A stretch of 41,345 bases of DNA from Eubacteriales Family XIII. Incertae Sedis bacterium (GTDB taxonomy: Bacteria; Bacillota; Clostridia; Peptostreptococcales; Anaerovoracaceae): NCBI GenBank assembly GCA_031277015.1, contig JAISLZ010000004.1, forward strand, positions 1 to 41,345, in the 5' to 3' direction. The position numbers and the translations under genes are program-made. Positions 14,957 through 26,500 of the stretch are shown in pieces; position 1 is the stretch's first letter; every line of letters starts with the position of its first letter. A model generated the notes under the pieces. It saw only the letters and a list, made by a program, of their open reading frames with translations. It did no database searches and was not told the origin of the DNA.

Positions 14957-17630
14957 GCCTTCTCCGATGCTACAACAGTATCTGGACATAAAGGAGCAGT
15001 ACAAAGACTGCATCCTGTTCTTCCGTCTGGGCGACTTCTATGAGATGTTCTACGACGACGCGATCACTGCCTCACAGGTACTCGGAATAACGCTCACGAA
15101 GAAGACCGTGGGCGGCGGTTATGAGCGCGCTCCGCTATGCGGCGTGCCGTACCATTCCTCGGATTCCTACATAGCGAAGCTCATAGACAGCGGCTACAAG
15201 GTGGCTGTATGCGAACAGACGGAGGATCCTAAGCTCGCGCGCGGCATCGTCAGGCGCGATGTCGTCCGGGTCATCACGCCGGGAACGGTCACGGGTGATT
15301 CCATGTTGAGCGCTCACGACAACAATTACCTCGCATGCGTAGCGGAGGCGGCGGGAGAGTACGGGCTCGTGTGGTGTGACATTTCCACCGGTGAGCTCAA
15401 CGCCGCCGCGATAAGCGGCGCGGGCAGGGAAGCTACACTATCAGGGCAGCTCGCGTTGATCGGTGCGAAGGAAATACTGGTGGCGGCGGACGATGCGGCC
15501 GCGTTTGGAAATCTGCCGGGCATAGCGGACGTCGCCTATGTGACCTCCGTCGGGCCTGCGGAGGTACACGCAGGTCGCATCGCGTTCGAGAGACAGTTCG
15601 GCACATCCGCCGCAAGGGCTCACGGCATAGGTGAGGACGGAGCCGCCGCAACAGCTCTGTACGCTATCTTTTCGTATCTTGAGGAGACGCAGAAACAGGA
15701 GCTGACATACATGCGTCCACCCGTACTACGGGATATGTCAGGTCACATGCGGCTAGACCGGGCGAGCGTACGCAGTCTTGAATTGACGGAAACGTTGTTT
15801 GACAGGGATGTGAAAGGCTCGCTACTGGGAGTCTTAGATATGACACATACTGCCATGGGAGGCAGGCTTATACGAAAATGGATCAAAGAGCCTCTGACCG
15901 ACGTCGCCGGGATAGAACTCCGCCTGGGTGCGGTGGACGCGCTCATGAACGATGTGCTCGCGCGCAACAACATCAAAGAACACCTCAAGGCCGTCTACGA
16001 CATAGAGAGGCTGGCAGGTCGTGTTTCGTACGGTAACGCGAACGCCCGCGATCTTATCGCGCTTTTGCGTAGCATCAGCGCGATACCCGATGTGAAGGAT
16101 GAACTTGCCGGGCAGAGCTCTCCGTTGCTTACGGAGCTCGGCTCTCTTATGGACGACTTCGCGGAAGCGCGTTCGCTGATATCCGGCGCCATCACCGACG
16201 ACCCTCCATTCACGGTAAGGGAGGGCGGCATCATTCGTGATGGCTATTCGAATGAACTCGACACGCTGAAACTCTCCATCAGGGATGGACAGGAATGGCT
16301 TGCGGGACTCGAGTTCAAAGAGCGCGACAGGACGGGCATACCGAATCTCAAAGTCGGTTACAACAAGGTGTTCGGATATTATATCAACGTGACCAATTCA
16401 TACAAGGATCTCGTGCCTCCCGAATACATAAGGAAGCAGACCCTGGTCAATGCGGAGCGTTACATCACGCCTGAGATGAAGGAAATCGAGTCCGTAGTGC
16501 TCGGCGCGGAGGCCCGCATCAACGAGATGGAGTACAGCCTGTTCGACAGGATAAGGCTGGACCTCCAGGTTTACATCCCTGCCTTGCAGCGGGCATCAGA
16601 GGCCCTTGCCGCACTCGACGCACTGCTGTCGTTCGCAGAGGTGGCTTCAAGATACGGATATGTGAAACCTACGGTTGACGAAGGGGATGTGATAGAGATA
16701 GAGAGAGGGAGACATCCCGTAATAGAGCGTACGCTCACGGACACCGTGTTCGTGCCCAACGACGTGTACATAGACAGATCCAGCCGTAACATGCTGCTCA
16801 TCACTGGTCCGAACATGGCGGGTAAATCTACGTATATGCGCCAGACCGCCCTCATCGTGCTCATGGCTCAGGCCGGATGTTTCGTGCCCGCGGATCGCGC
16901 GCGTATCGGCGTTGCTGACAGGCTGTACACGCGTATCGGCGCGTCCGACAACCTCGCGCGTGGCGAGAGCACCTTCTTTGTGGAAATGAGCGAACTCGCT
17001 TATATACTAAACACGGCCACGGACCGCAGCTTCGTCATCCTGGATGAGATAGGGCGTGGGACGAGCACTTACGACGGCCTTGCGATAGCATGGGCCGTGG
17101 TAGACTATCTGTGCGGGAAGGGCGACGGCGGCGCGTCTCAAGAGTCCGGATCAGGGCGGGTGCGTACGATGTTCGCGACGCACTACCATGAGCTCACCTC
17201 GCTTGAAGGCAAGGCGTCGGGCCTTATAAATCTGAATACTGAGACGGCGGACACGGGTGACGACGTGGTGTTCCTTCATCGTATCGCCGAAGGCCCTGCA
17301 AACCGTAGCTACGGCATACACGTCGCTAAGCTTGCGGGGGTACCGCTGATCCTGCTCGACGACGCGCAAAACAAGCTCGACGAGCTTGAAGGAGAAGGCG
17401 AAAAGCGTTCGCTTGAGTCGCGTTTGACAAGCGTGATGCCCTCCTCACCACCGGGGCCTGACGCATATGGCGGCATCCCGGGCACGAGCGTAGCTAGGCA
17501 GATAGACATGTTCTCGTCCATGCCTCATCCCATTATCGAACGACTTAAAGCTATGGACCTCATGCAGATAACTCCATCACAGGCTTTCGCCATACTGGAG
17601 GAGCTCAAGAATGCCGCGCAGAGCGAATAG
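14949..17630 (+). CDS. mutS: DNA mismatch repair protein MutS
   Basis: Recognises mismatches and small loops and licenses MutL. 893 residues. Domains: mismatch-binding domain with Phe-X-Glu in GDFYEMF (about 29-33), connector, lever/clamp (about 260-560, clamp centre near VFGYYINVTNSYKDLVP), and the ABC-type ATPase with Walker A GPNMAGKST (about 620-628), the Q-loop region, signature and Walker B VILDEIGRGTSTYDGLA (about 697-713) and FATHYHEL. The C-terminal helix-turn-helix dimer region is present. It starts with GTG inside the end of tlyA; the N-terminus NKPSPMLQQYLDIK matches the family. A short Gly/Ser-rich insertion (GKGDGGASQESGSG) precedes FATHYHEL. Confidence 0.96.
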   Translation: MNKPSPMLQQYLDIKEQYKDCILFFRLGDFYEMFYDDAITASQVLGITLTKKTVGGGYERAPLCGVPYHSSDSYIAKLIDSGYKVAVCEQTEDPKLARGIVRRDVVRVITPGTVTGDSMLSAHDNNYLACVAEAAGEYGLVWCDISTGELNAAAISGAGREATLSGQLALIGAKEILVAADDAAAFGNLPGIADVAYVTSVGPAEVHAGRIAFERQFGTSAARAHGIGEDGAAATALYAIFSYLEETQKQELTYMRPPVLRDMSGHMRLDRASVRSLELTETLFDRDVKGSLLGVLDMTHTAMGGRLIRKWIKEPLTDVAGIELRLGAVDALMNDVLARNNIKEHLKAVYDIERLAGRVSYGNANARDLIALLRSISAIPDVKDELAGQSSPLLTELGSLMDDFAEARSLISGAITDDPPFTVREGGIIRDGYSNELDTLKLSIRDGQEWLAGLEFKERDRTGIPNLKVGYNKVFGYYINVTNSYKDLVPPEYIRKQTLVNAERYITPEMKEIESVVLGAEARINEMEYSLFDRIRLDLQVYIPALQRASEALAALDALLSFAEVASRYGYVKPTVDEGDVIEIERGRHPVIERTLTDTVFVPNDVYIDRSSRNMLLITGPNMAGKSTYMRQTALIVLMAQAGCFVPADRARIGVADRLYTRIGASDNLARGESTFFVEMSELAYILNTATDRSFVILDEIGRGTSTYDGLAIAWAVVDYLCGKGDGGASQESGSGRVRTMFATHYHELTSLEGKASGLINLNTETADTGDDVVFLHRIAEGPANRSYGIHVAKLAGVPLILLDDAQNKLDELEGEGEKRSLESRLTSVMPSSPPGPDAYGGIPGTSVARQIDMFSSMPHPIIERLKAMDLMQITPSQAFAILEELKNAAQSE

Positions 17631-19593
17631 TATCATACAATTGCCCAAGGGTATCTCGGACAAGATCGCCGCGGGAGAGGTTGTCACAAGCCCATTATCC
17701 GTTGTCAAGGAACTCGTGGAGAACTCCTTGGACGCGGGAGCCTCTCTCATCACCGTAGAGATAGAAAGCGGCGGCAAGACCTGCATCCGCGTGGTCGATA
17801 ACGGTTCAGGCATCCCTGCTTCCGAAGTCGCGCTCGCCTTCGCGCCACACGCAACGAGCAAGATAAAGGATGAGGCCGATCTGGACAGCATCTCCACCCT
17901 CGGATTTCGTGGTGAAGCGCTCGCATCCATCGCCGCCGTATCAAGACTTGAAATGGTCACCAAAACCGTTGATGAGAAGATAGCCACCCGCGTCATCATC
18001 GAAGGCGGACAGACCGTCGGCTCGGAGCCGGCAGGCGCGCCGAACGGCACGTCAGTTACGGTCAGGGACATCTTCTACAACACGCCCGCGCGACTCAAAT
18101 TCATGAAGTCGGACCGCAGCGAGACGACGAAGATAGCGGATCTCATATCGCGCATAGCCTCGGCCTATCCGGATAGGAAGATACGGTTCTCAACCAACGG
18201 TACCTTGCTGTTTTCGACGCCCGGTGGCGGTGACAGGCTGCAGACCATACTCACCGTGTTCGGTTCCGCCGCGGACGGGGATCTTGTAGAGGTGCACGCG
18301 GAACAAGGCGCGCCTGCAATGAGTCTCGCGGCGTGGGTTTCAGATCCGAATAGCAGCACGAGGACGCGCCGTGGTCAGGTATTTTTCGTCAACGGCAGAT
18401 ACGTGAAGGACGACATCATCTCAGGGGCGGTCGCCGAGGCGTACAGAGAGTTCATGTTCGAAGGGCGTTTCCCTCACGCGTACATATTTCTCGAGATAGA
18501 TCCGACACTCCTTGATGTGAACGTGCACCCGACCAAGAGTGAAATAAAATTTGCAGATGGCGAGACCGTGCGTGTATTCGTGAGGGAAGCCATATTGCTA
18601 AAGCTCATGTCCGTCTCCGGTATACCTAAGGCGCATACCGCACGTCAGTTTGCAGCCGCGAAGCGCGCCACGCGCGAATATTACAGCTACAAGACGGAGC
18701 CCGCCGTGGAATCCGGCGGAGCGGGAAGCCCCCGTGCCGTGTCCCACGGCGCGTCTGGAGCGGGGAGGGGAGGCGCATCCTACGAATCCCTTAAAAACGG
18801 GGAAGATGGAAACGATCCCCATGAGGCCGCCAGCGAAGTAAAGGACGGTCACGTGCGGGCTGTCAAGATATCCGATCTATGGGGTGGCGAAAGGAGTAGG
18901 GCGCCATATATGCCTGCAGTGGCGGACGAGAAAGTCGGAGCGGAATCAGTGTCGGAGAGCGTCGCTACGGTGAGGGAACCTGAATCATCCGGTGACGCGT
19001 ACCCCGCCCAGCAGGAATTTCGCATAGATACCCTTCATGTCCTGGGCGACATATTCGGCTCCTACATCGTGGCCTTCGACGACGACTGCCTCTATCTGGT
19101 GGACTGGCACGCGGCACACGAACGCGTTAACTATGAACGGTTCATGAAGGAATACCGTACGGGTGAAAAACTCAGCCAGGAGTTGCTCGCGCCTCAGGTA
19201 CTGAGAATGCCTGCCGCGGCGAAGCTACGCGCGGAGGAATGGGCAGCCTGGCTGACGGACGCGGGATTCACTGCCGAGATATTCGGCGACGGCTCGCTCA
19301 TCATCAAGGCCGCCCCCGCCTTTCTCGGCCTTGGCGAGGCCATGCGGTACGCGGCCGATCTGATGGAGGAGGGAGGCAAGACGCCCCCCGATAACGACAG
19401 GGCAGTGGCCCGCCTCATATCCAGGGCCTGCCGCAGTTCCGTGAAGGCAAATTCGGCCATACAGAAGGACGAGGCGACAGCCCTCCTCAGGAGTCTGTCG
19501 GCCTGCGCAAACCCCTACACATGCCCGCACGGAAGGCCGGTATTCATCAGATACACGAGGCGTGAGCTTGAGAAGCTGTTCAAAAGGGTGTGA
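17611..19593 (+). CDS. mutL: DNA mismatch repair protein MutL, endonuclease type
   Basis: GHKL-type ATPase and latent nicking endonuclease acting with MutS. 660 residues: N-terminal ATPase (IAAGEVV, ELVENSLDAGA, DNGSGI, STLGFRGEAL, about 15-110), transducer domain (FFVNGRYV...DVNVHPTKSEIKF, about 260-320), a variable linker (about 345-460) and the C-terminal nuclease domain. The nuclease motif, usually DQHAAxE, reads DWHAAHERVNYE; the acidic and histidine ligands remain but Gln is replaced by Trp. Other metal-site motifs are ACRSSVKAN and CPHGRP near the C-terminus. The ATG lies inside the end of mutS (20-bp overlap). Confidence 0.96.
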   Translation: MPRRANSIIQLPKGISDKIAAGEVVTSPLSVVKELVENSLDAGASLITVEIESGGKTCIRVVDNGSGIPASEVALAFAPHATSKIKDEADLDSISTLGFRGEALASIAAVSRLEMVTKTVDEKIATRVIIEGGQTVGSEPAGAPNGTSVTVRDIFYNTPARLKFMKSDRSETTKIADLISRIASAYPDRKIRFSTNGTLLFSTPGGGDRLQTILTVFGSAADGDLVEVHAEQGAPAMSLAAWVSDPNSSTRTRRGQVFFVNGRYVKDDIISGAVAEAYREFMFEGRFPHAYIFLEIDPTLLDVNVHPTKSEIKFADGETVRVFVREAILLKLMSVSGIPKAHTARQFAAAKRATREYYSYKTEPAVESGGAGSPRAVSHGASGAGRGGASYESLKNGEDGNDPHEAASEVKDGHVRAVKISDLWGGERSRAPYMPAVADEKVGAESVSESVATVREPESSGDAYPAQQEFRIDTLHVLGDIFGSYIVAFDDDCLYLVDWHAAHERVNYERFMKEYRTGEKLSQELLAPQVLRMPAAAKLRAEEWAAWLTDAGFTAEIFGDGSLIIKAAPAFLGLGEAMRYAADLMEEGGKTPPDNDRAVARLISRACRSSVKANSAIQKDEATALLRSLSACANPYTCPHGRPVFIRYTRRELEKLFKRV

Positions 19594-19616
19594 GCGTTGC
19601 CCCGTGGGAGCGCGCT

Positions 19617-20531
19617 ATGAGTGATTCCATAGTCATCATGGGGCCTACGGCCGTCGGCAAGACGGAGATAGCCGTCAGTGTGGCGGAGAGTGTCGGTGGA
19701 GAAATAATCTCGGCCGACAGCATCCAGGTATACAGGGGGCTCGACATAGGTGCGGCAAGGCCCTCATCCGACCAGCTCGCGAGGATCCCACATCACATGA
19801 TAGGCGTCATAGAGCCCGAATGCCCCTACTCCGCATATGAATACCGCAGTGACGCGGGAAGGGCGATCGGCGATATACTGAGCAGGGGCAAGGTTCCCGT
19901 CATCGCTGGAGGCACGGGCCTGTATATACATTCACTCGTATACGACATGGATTTCGGAGGCTCAAAAGGTGACGAATCTGTCCGTGCTGAATATGAGCGG
20001 ATTGCGGCGGAGCGCGGCCGTGCATATGTGTACGGTCTGTTGATAGAGAAAGATCCCGAAGCTGCGGAGAAAATACATCCGAACAATCTAAAGCGCGTCA
20101 TACGCGCTCTCGAACGCGCGGGCAAGTACAAAAACTTCAGCATGGATATGCGCAGGGGAAAACTCCTAAACCCCGCGCTGTTTCTCCTTACGAGGAAGCG
20201 CGCCGATCTGGTGAGACGCATAGACATTCGCGTGGACGGAATGATGAAAGCCGGGCTTGTAGGCGAGGTGGAACGCCTCGTTAAGCGAGGACTTAGCATG
20301 GACCACATATCCATGTTTGGAATAGGATACAAGGAGACTCTCGGCTATCTGCGCGGCGATTACAGTATGGACGAGATGGTGGAGCTGATCAAAATACATA
20401 CGCGCCGCTACGCGAAGCGCCAGATGACATGGTTCAGACGCTACGAGGAGGCAAACGCCATCGACCTCCTACCGACTGACGCGACCTCCGCCGTCGCGGC
20501 GGAGGTCGCGTCACACTATAAAGGCTTATAG
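19617..20531 (+). CDS. miaA: tRNA dimethylallyltransferase
   Basis: Transfers a dimethylallyl group to A37 of tRNAs reading UNN codons, linking to the isoprenoid genes upstream. 304 residues: P-loop GPTAVGKTE near the N-terminus, ADSIQVYRGLDIGAARPS (tRNA and substrate contacts), GGTGLYIHSL, and the C-terminal MFGIGYKETLGYLRGDY and RRYAKRQMTWFRR. The ATG at 19617 is chosen over a GTG nine codons upstream (overlapping the mutL stop) because GGGAG lies 6 bp before it and the P-loop then falls at the usual distance. The 3' end of the gene forms a perfect 16-bp hairpin. The convergent giant gene ends 31 bp downstream. Confidence 0.95.
   Translation: MSDSIVIMGPTAVGKTEIAVSVAESVGGEIISADSIQVYRGLDIGAARPSSDQLARIPHHMIGVIEPECPYSAYEYRSDAGRAIGDILSRGKVPVIAGGTGLYIHSLVYDMDFGGSKGDESVRAEYERIAAERGRAYVYGLLIEKDPEAAEKIHPNNLKRVIRALERAGKYKNFSMDMRRGKLLNPALFLLTRKRADLVRRIDIRVDGMMKAGLVGEVERLVKRGLSMDHISMFGIGYKETLGYLRGDYSMDEMVELIKIHTRRYAKRQMTWFRRYEEANAIDLLPTDATSAVAAEVASHYKGL
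20477..20513 (+). terminator. Perfect 16-bp hairpin inside the end of miaA
   Basis: Arms 20477-20492 and 20498-20513 are exact reverse complements with a GTCGC loop. The structure lies within the last codons of miaA, 50 bp from the end of the convergent giant gene. No T-run follows on either strand, so a classical intrinsic terminator is not supported; it may protect the 3' end or act as a bidirectional barrier. Confidence 0.55.
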
Positions 20532-20562
20532 CGATTCTGCATAAATGGGTCCGCTTGCCTCC

Positions 20563-23500
20563 TTACGCCGCAGGATTGGTCCAGTACGCTTTGACGTACC
20601 TGGCATTCACATAGCCCGTGACCTTCTTGCCTGACTTTTTCTTGTATGTAATCTTGTACCAGTCGTTGGCATTGCCCTTGCGGTTGATCTTCTTTGTGAT
20701 CCGGAATTTCACCGATTTTCTCACGTAGCCTTTTATCGCGGAGCGCGCCATTGACAGGGATCTGATATTCAGTGCGGATACACCTTTCTTGAGCTTGCCA
20801 TAACGGACAAACCAGCGCGCATACAGGGTCGTCGTTTTCTTGTACTTCACGACGGTATTCTTCGTTATCCTCTTGCCACCTTTTTTCTTCGTAGTGTACC
20901 AGCCCTTGAATTTGTACATACCCTTTCTGGACGCTGCCGGGAGACTACCGAATTTTTTGCCTATGGTGAGTTTCTTTGTGATCGACTTGACCTTGACCCT
21001 TTTGCCTTTTTTCTTAACGATCAGAGTACCGCCATTTGCCGAGAACTTAACGTTCACGGTTTTGACTGCAACCTTGGGTGGCTTCTTCGTGGCATCCTTC
21101 TTGCCACCCTCGTTCGGTACATCGCTTTCGAGGCTACGGATGATCGTCACGCTTTCCGTCACGGTGTTGCCCGCCAAATCCGATGTGGAGATGAATACGT
21201 CCTCCCTATCACCGCTGATAGCGCCATTTAGAGTGAAACGACCGTCCGCGCCGCTCGTCACTCTATGCCCGGCGCTGCTCATCACTTCTGCCCCCGGTTC
21301 GGTGGAACCGGTGATAGCATAGTTGCCATCCGACGTCTTGCGCTGTGAGGAGTTGAGGTCATCTACCAGCAGGAAGGGTGCGACCTTGTCTATCACTATG
21401 TTCACGAGTTCCGTCATCGTATCGCCAGCCGCGTTCTTCGCGGTGATCGCAAAGAGCCCGTTGGTCATGATCTCACCCGCTTTATCGATGAAATCCGTCT
21501 CTTTTAGCTGTAAAGTCTTTGCATTCACCGCGGCTTTCAGGGCGGGATCACGTGCCGCGGCGGAATACTTCCTGACCGTTATATCCGCGGGCTGGTCCAC
21601 GTTGATATCCAGATATGAGCCTTCCAAAAGGTAGTAGGTCGTCGTGCCGTTCACCGTATCTTTGGCGCCCCTGAATGGCTCTATCGTGAGCTGCGGCGGA
21701 TCTGCGATGGGAACCGCGATATTCCTTGTGACAGGCACGCCCTGTTGCTGTAGCTCCAGACGGTCATTCTGGTAGCCTTCGTCCACAGACACGAGCGCCT
21801 TTGAGACGGCACCTGATGGCAGGACGTTTTTCATGTTCATTTGGTATTCCGATGTAAATATGGGGGTCACTTTCATTGAATAGGTATGCCCGCCCGGTAT
21901 GCCCGATAGCAATACGTCGAATTTGCCGTCAGCTTTTTTCTGATTTTCCGTAATGGTGAATGACAACGGAGTTTCCATCTGTCCACTATTGTCGTCTACC
22001 GCTCTGGTAGCCAGCTTCCCGGTCTCATCGTACAGGTTCACCATGTAGTACGCGGGGCTCCATTTTGCCTGGTTTGCGCTTTCGTTTGTAGAGAAATTGT
22101 CGTCGTCCTTTACCTGCCCGAAACCCGCGGCTGCCGTAGCGCCCGTAAACTTCAGGTTTATGGACTCGTTGCCCGCCGCCGTGACCGCAAGGTCGTTCAG
22201 CGCGCCCGGGGCAATGATAGACGCCTTAGTGTTCGCCACGTCGATGGGCGTATATATCCTGCCCGTGGAGATGAGCTCGCGGTCATCCGCTGTTGTCACC
22301 TCATAGAGCAGGACTGTGGGTATGTACTTTCCGCTCTCCAGCTTGTCGTTCAAGCCGTAATCCGACAGGGTCAGTGTATTGCTAAATGTAGTGGCGTATC
22401 CAGTAACGTCGCCTTCGTCCAACAAGACGGAATCCTCCGACTCCTCGTTGTAGGCGTCTTTCTTCTCCAGAATTACCTTGTAGCGATAGTTCTTGGCGGA
22501 TTCCAAATTCTCAGCCGTAAAAGAAAGTTTCGCATTGTTTTCCGTCAGTTTGCTTTCGGTAATCTCCGGCTTCGCGTCGGCTTCCATCACCCAGCTTCTG
22601 AACTCACCATTGGAGGTCAGCTTGTATTCGCCTGGGCCATCCACCCGGACCATCAGCCCGGAGCCGTCGCCCGCGCGCAGGGCATTGTAGCTCGCTTCTG
22701 CCTGCTCCGCCGTGCTCTCCACTCCCATAGGGACGGGTCTGATCGCTACAGGGGCGCCGCTTGGGCCGTAGAGGGTCAGGTTCATGTCCTCTGCGCCCGC
22801 GACGAGACTCGCCGCCTGGATCCAGTAGCTTTCATCGTCATTATCCGGCACATTGATGGTGTGGATGGACCCGCCCACGTCGCCGTACACGCTGATATCG
22901 GCGTCCTCACTGGGATCGGCGGCCGCGCTCTGCGTAGCCATGGTGCGAAGCGCGCCCGTATTCTTCGGTACGGGCTGCTCCTTCACTTCGCCAAAGCTAT
23001 CCGCTGCAACGCGTATGCCTTCGCCTATCACGATTTTCCCTCCGGTCTTTTTATCGCCGAAGGTTTCGCTATAGAGGGCATAATCAGCGACGGTTTTTCC
23101 GTCAGTGCCCGCCGAGAACAGGCTTATGTCGAAGTTCGGCGGATTCCAGGGCTGTATGAAGTCATATTCCACCGCGACGTCAAGCGGCCCGAAGCCAAGC
23201 TCCGCTCCTGCCCTAAAGCTGGAAGCCTTGATGCGCTCGCTCAAAGGTATATTCATATCGAACCACGCTCCCACGGAAGCTACCTTGTACGGGCCGTAGT
23301 CCACTCCGAGGAATGTCACCTGCGGTATCTGTAGCAGACCTCTCAGACTACCCGCGGCGTAGAACTCCGCGTTTATGGCATTCAGCAGGGCAAGCACATT
23401 AGCATAGGTGTCCTTGTCGGAGATCCAGTAGGCGGGATGGTCGATGCTCGCTCCTACTTTCAAATCGCCAGTAGCGATGAATACATCCGAAACAATGCCC

Positions 23501-26500
23501 TTTAGGAGGTTTACACGCAGTCTGGAGTTGAACTCATACGCCACTTTGTTCTTGTTGCCTCTCCAGAAGTCAGTGGCGCCGACCTCGGTCGAAAACTCCT
23601 CAAAGAGTTGGAGGTTAATGGGTCCTATGTTCACATATGCGTCGTGTATGGACTGCTTGTAATACACCGGGCCTACGGTGAGCTCCACCCAAAACTCGAA
23701 TAGTTCCAGCAGCTGGAACTTTGCACCCGCCGAGAATTTCAGCGGCGGTATGAGTGGCTTCGCAGAATCCGTCGGGTCGTAGTCCAGCGTAGATGACAGG
23801 CCCGAAAGACCTCCCTCCAGTCCTATAATATAGCCGACGGTCACAGGCGGAACGAGGGGTATGCCCTTGCTTGCCGACGCCTGAATATGAAATTCCTCAA
23901 GCATAGGGATATGGAAGCGCTTCGATTCTATCAGCTCCAGATGGCCGTTCGCCTCAAAGACCGGGGTTTCGAGAGCGCCGCCGAAACTGTAATACTTTTT
24001 GAAGGTGTTTACATTTGCATAGCCGTTGATCGCGATGATCCCGAAACCCGCGTCCACCTTGCCGTCCGCTTCAATGCCGTCAAAACCGGCAGAGCTGCCG
24101 TTCAGGTTGAACTGCAAATTCTTGATGTTCATTCCAGCAATGGGCATGTTCAGACCCGGAACCTGCAATTGCAAGCCGCCCGCAAGCTGCACTGTAGTCG
24201 GGTACATCTTGATGCTTGTGTACTCGGCTGTAAACCCATTCATTCCGAATACGTCCATCGTAATGACTCCTTGCGGCACAAAGGTCGGCGGATTTGCCGA
24301 GCCCGCCTTGGACGAATACTTCGTTCCCTGATTTAATTCCATATTCATCTTGCCCATGCTGCCTATCGGCGAGAAAAGCGTAGTCCCTTTCGCAACGAGC
24401 TTCATCGGCGCCTCTACCAATACGCTGTTTCCGGTCTGTGTAATGAATGGGACATAATCTACTCTTTCCAGTATCCTCTCCAGCGTCAGCGTACCGTTCA
24501 CAAGCACGGGATTCGTGCCATTATTTATATAGATGACAATTTTCCCGCCTTCATTCCGGAATTTGAAACCATCCTTGCACTCGAAGGTGACGAGCATATC
24601 CTCAAACCTGTCGTCGCCTTTGACATCCTCCAAGGTTTCGCCGACGGTGATCCAGTAGTGGTTTGGACCCTTGACCTTCCCAATGCCCGCATAGCAAAAG
24701 CCCGCGTTGGATTTGAAGTTGATCGGCATGTCGCTGATGGGCCATTCCGTCCATTTCTCGTCGTATTCCGTCAGAGGCGCGATGCCCCAATACCAGCCGG
24801 CGTTGAGATAGTAGTATTCACCGGCCTTGAACTCCGGCATGGGGTCGCCAGCGTTCTTGGGACTCGTGATAACTCCGGGCCGTTTCACATATAGCTTTGC
24901 TTCGCTTCCAGCGGCGTTCACCTCCAGCTTTGTGAGGTCCACTGCGTAGCCGATTCCTTCTGTGAGTAACTGATCAGCGTTTTCCGTCTTGAACAGAGTG
25001 GCTTCCGGCGTATAGGTCCTGTCCTTGAACTTTTGCAGGTTCTTGCCTGTGATGATGATATGGTCGAACTTGCTCCGGTTAGTATGGTTTGGAGCCATGG
25101 TCTCTATGACAGGACGCGCGCGGTGGTCCGCCGCGACAACCTTGATATTGATGTCCGGTCTGCCGCCCTGCGGGATGTCCGCGGCGGGCGATACCGTCAG
25201 CTCATACCTGCTATATCCACTTTGGCTCTCTATCAGCTTTAGATCTATGTCGCCGGGCCGGTAGTAGCTTGAATTATCGCCAACCTCGAGCGTGTAGAAC
25301 ATGTCGCGGGACAGTAGGTCAGATGTCTTGAGTTCAATGATGGCGCTCGCGGTATAGCGCTTCCCGCTGGTTTGATTGTAGATGCGGCTGAACATCATGC
25401 TGCGTTCGCGTCCGCCTATTACCGTCAATATCCTGTCATCCTCACTGCCATTGATCTTGACTTTCGCGATATCATCCGTCGTGTAGACCGCCTTGACCTT
25501 GTAGGTCATGCCGCGCACAGCCTGGAAGGAATATAGGTCAGCGCTGAGATTCTGGTCGTAGCCGTTCGCCATTAGAGGCGTCGTCGCGTAGCCCTCCTGG
25601 TCGACGGTGATGGACCTCAGCCTGCCTCCCCACATCGGGTAGGCGGCGATATAGACCATGTCGCCTATGCCGGCGGTGCCGGCTTTCTCCATGTTGCCGG
25701 CAGCGGAAAAATTTGGCGTTCCAGTTCCTCCTGCCTTGAGTTTGTATGCCTGGAGATTGCCTACGCCATCCTGTCTCGCATCGTAGGGCTGCTCCTTGCC
25801 GTCTATTTCAACAAAGGTTTCCGTAACGATTTGGCCCTGCGCTTTCTGGGCTTCGACGCCGATGGTTACGGGCGCGTCCGGCATTGTGAAGGTGTAGGCG
25901 TCGCCGATCTTTTCAATAAAAGGGTTGCTATTGTCATAACCATATACGTACTCTATAGCATCGTCACCTTCGCCGACGATGACGTATACGCGCTTCACAT
26001 TCCATTCGGAATTAAGTTGTTTCGGAGACGCGTAGAACATGATATCGCTGCCCGTTGCGGCTTTCATCGTCTTGCCCGCCTCATCGAGCGCGCCTTTTTT
26101 GAACGTATCATTTGCGCTATTGACACTGTGATCCGTGCCTTTCGATATCCAGTAGCTGATATCGTAGACCGTTTCGCCCTCGCCGACAAAGGGCATTGTG
26201 GATATGGTGTGCATGGCAGGTGAGGAAGGAGTTTTTTCAAGCACCAGCTCCGCAACGATGTCCTCTGTTGTGGTGTAGGTATATGACTGCTGGTAGGCGA
26301 TCGGCGCAAGCGACGGAAAATTAATTTCCTCTAAAGTGCTACCATTATACTTATACACTTTTAGATAGGAATTTACACTACCATCTGTGTGTTCATTTTT
26401 TCCGTTAAGCTGATAGCCGTTGCCGAACAGGTTGATATTGAGCGTTACCTCACCGCTATCGCTTATCGGCGAAGCTGTGAGGGTTGCGCCCGAACCCTGA

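Noticed and set aside
22861-24336. Plus-strand open frames opposite the giant protein gene
   Set aside because: Shadows of the long minus-strand gene; no ribosome sites or domains.
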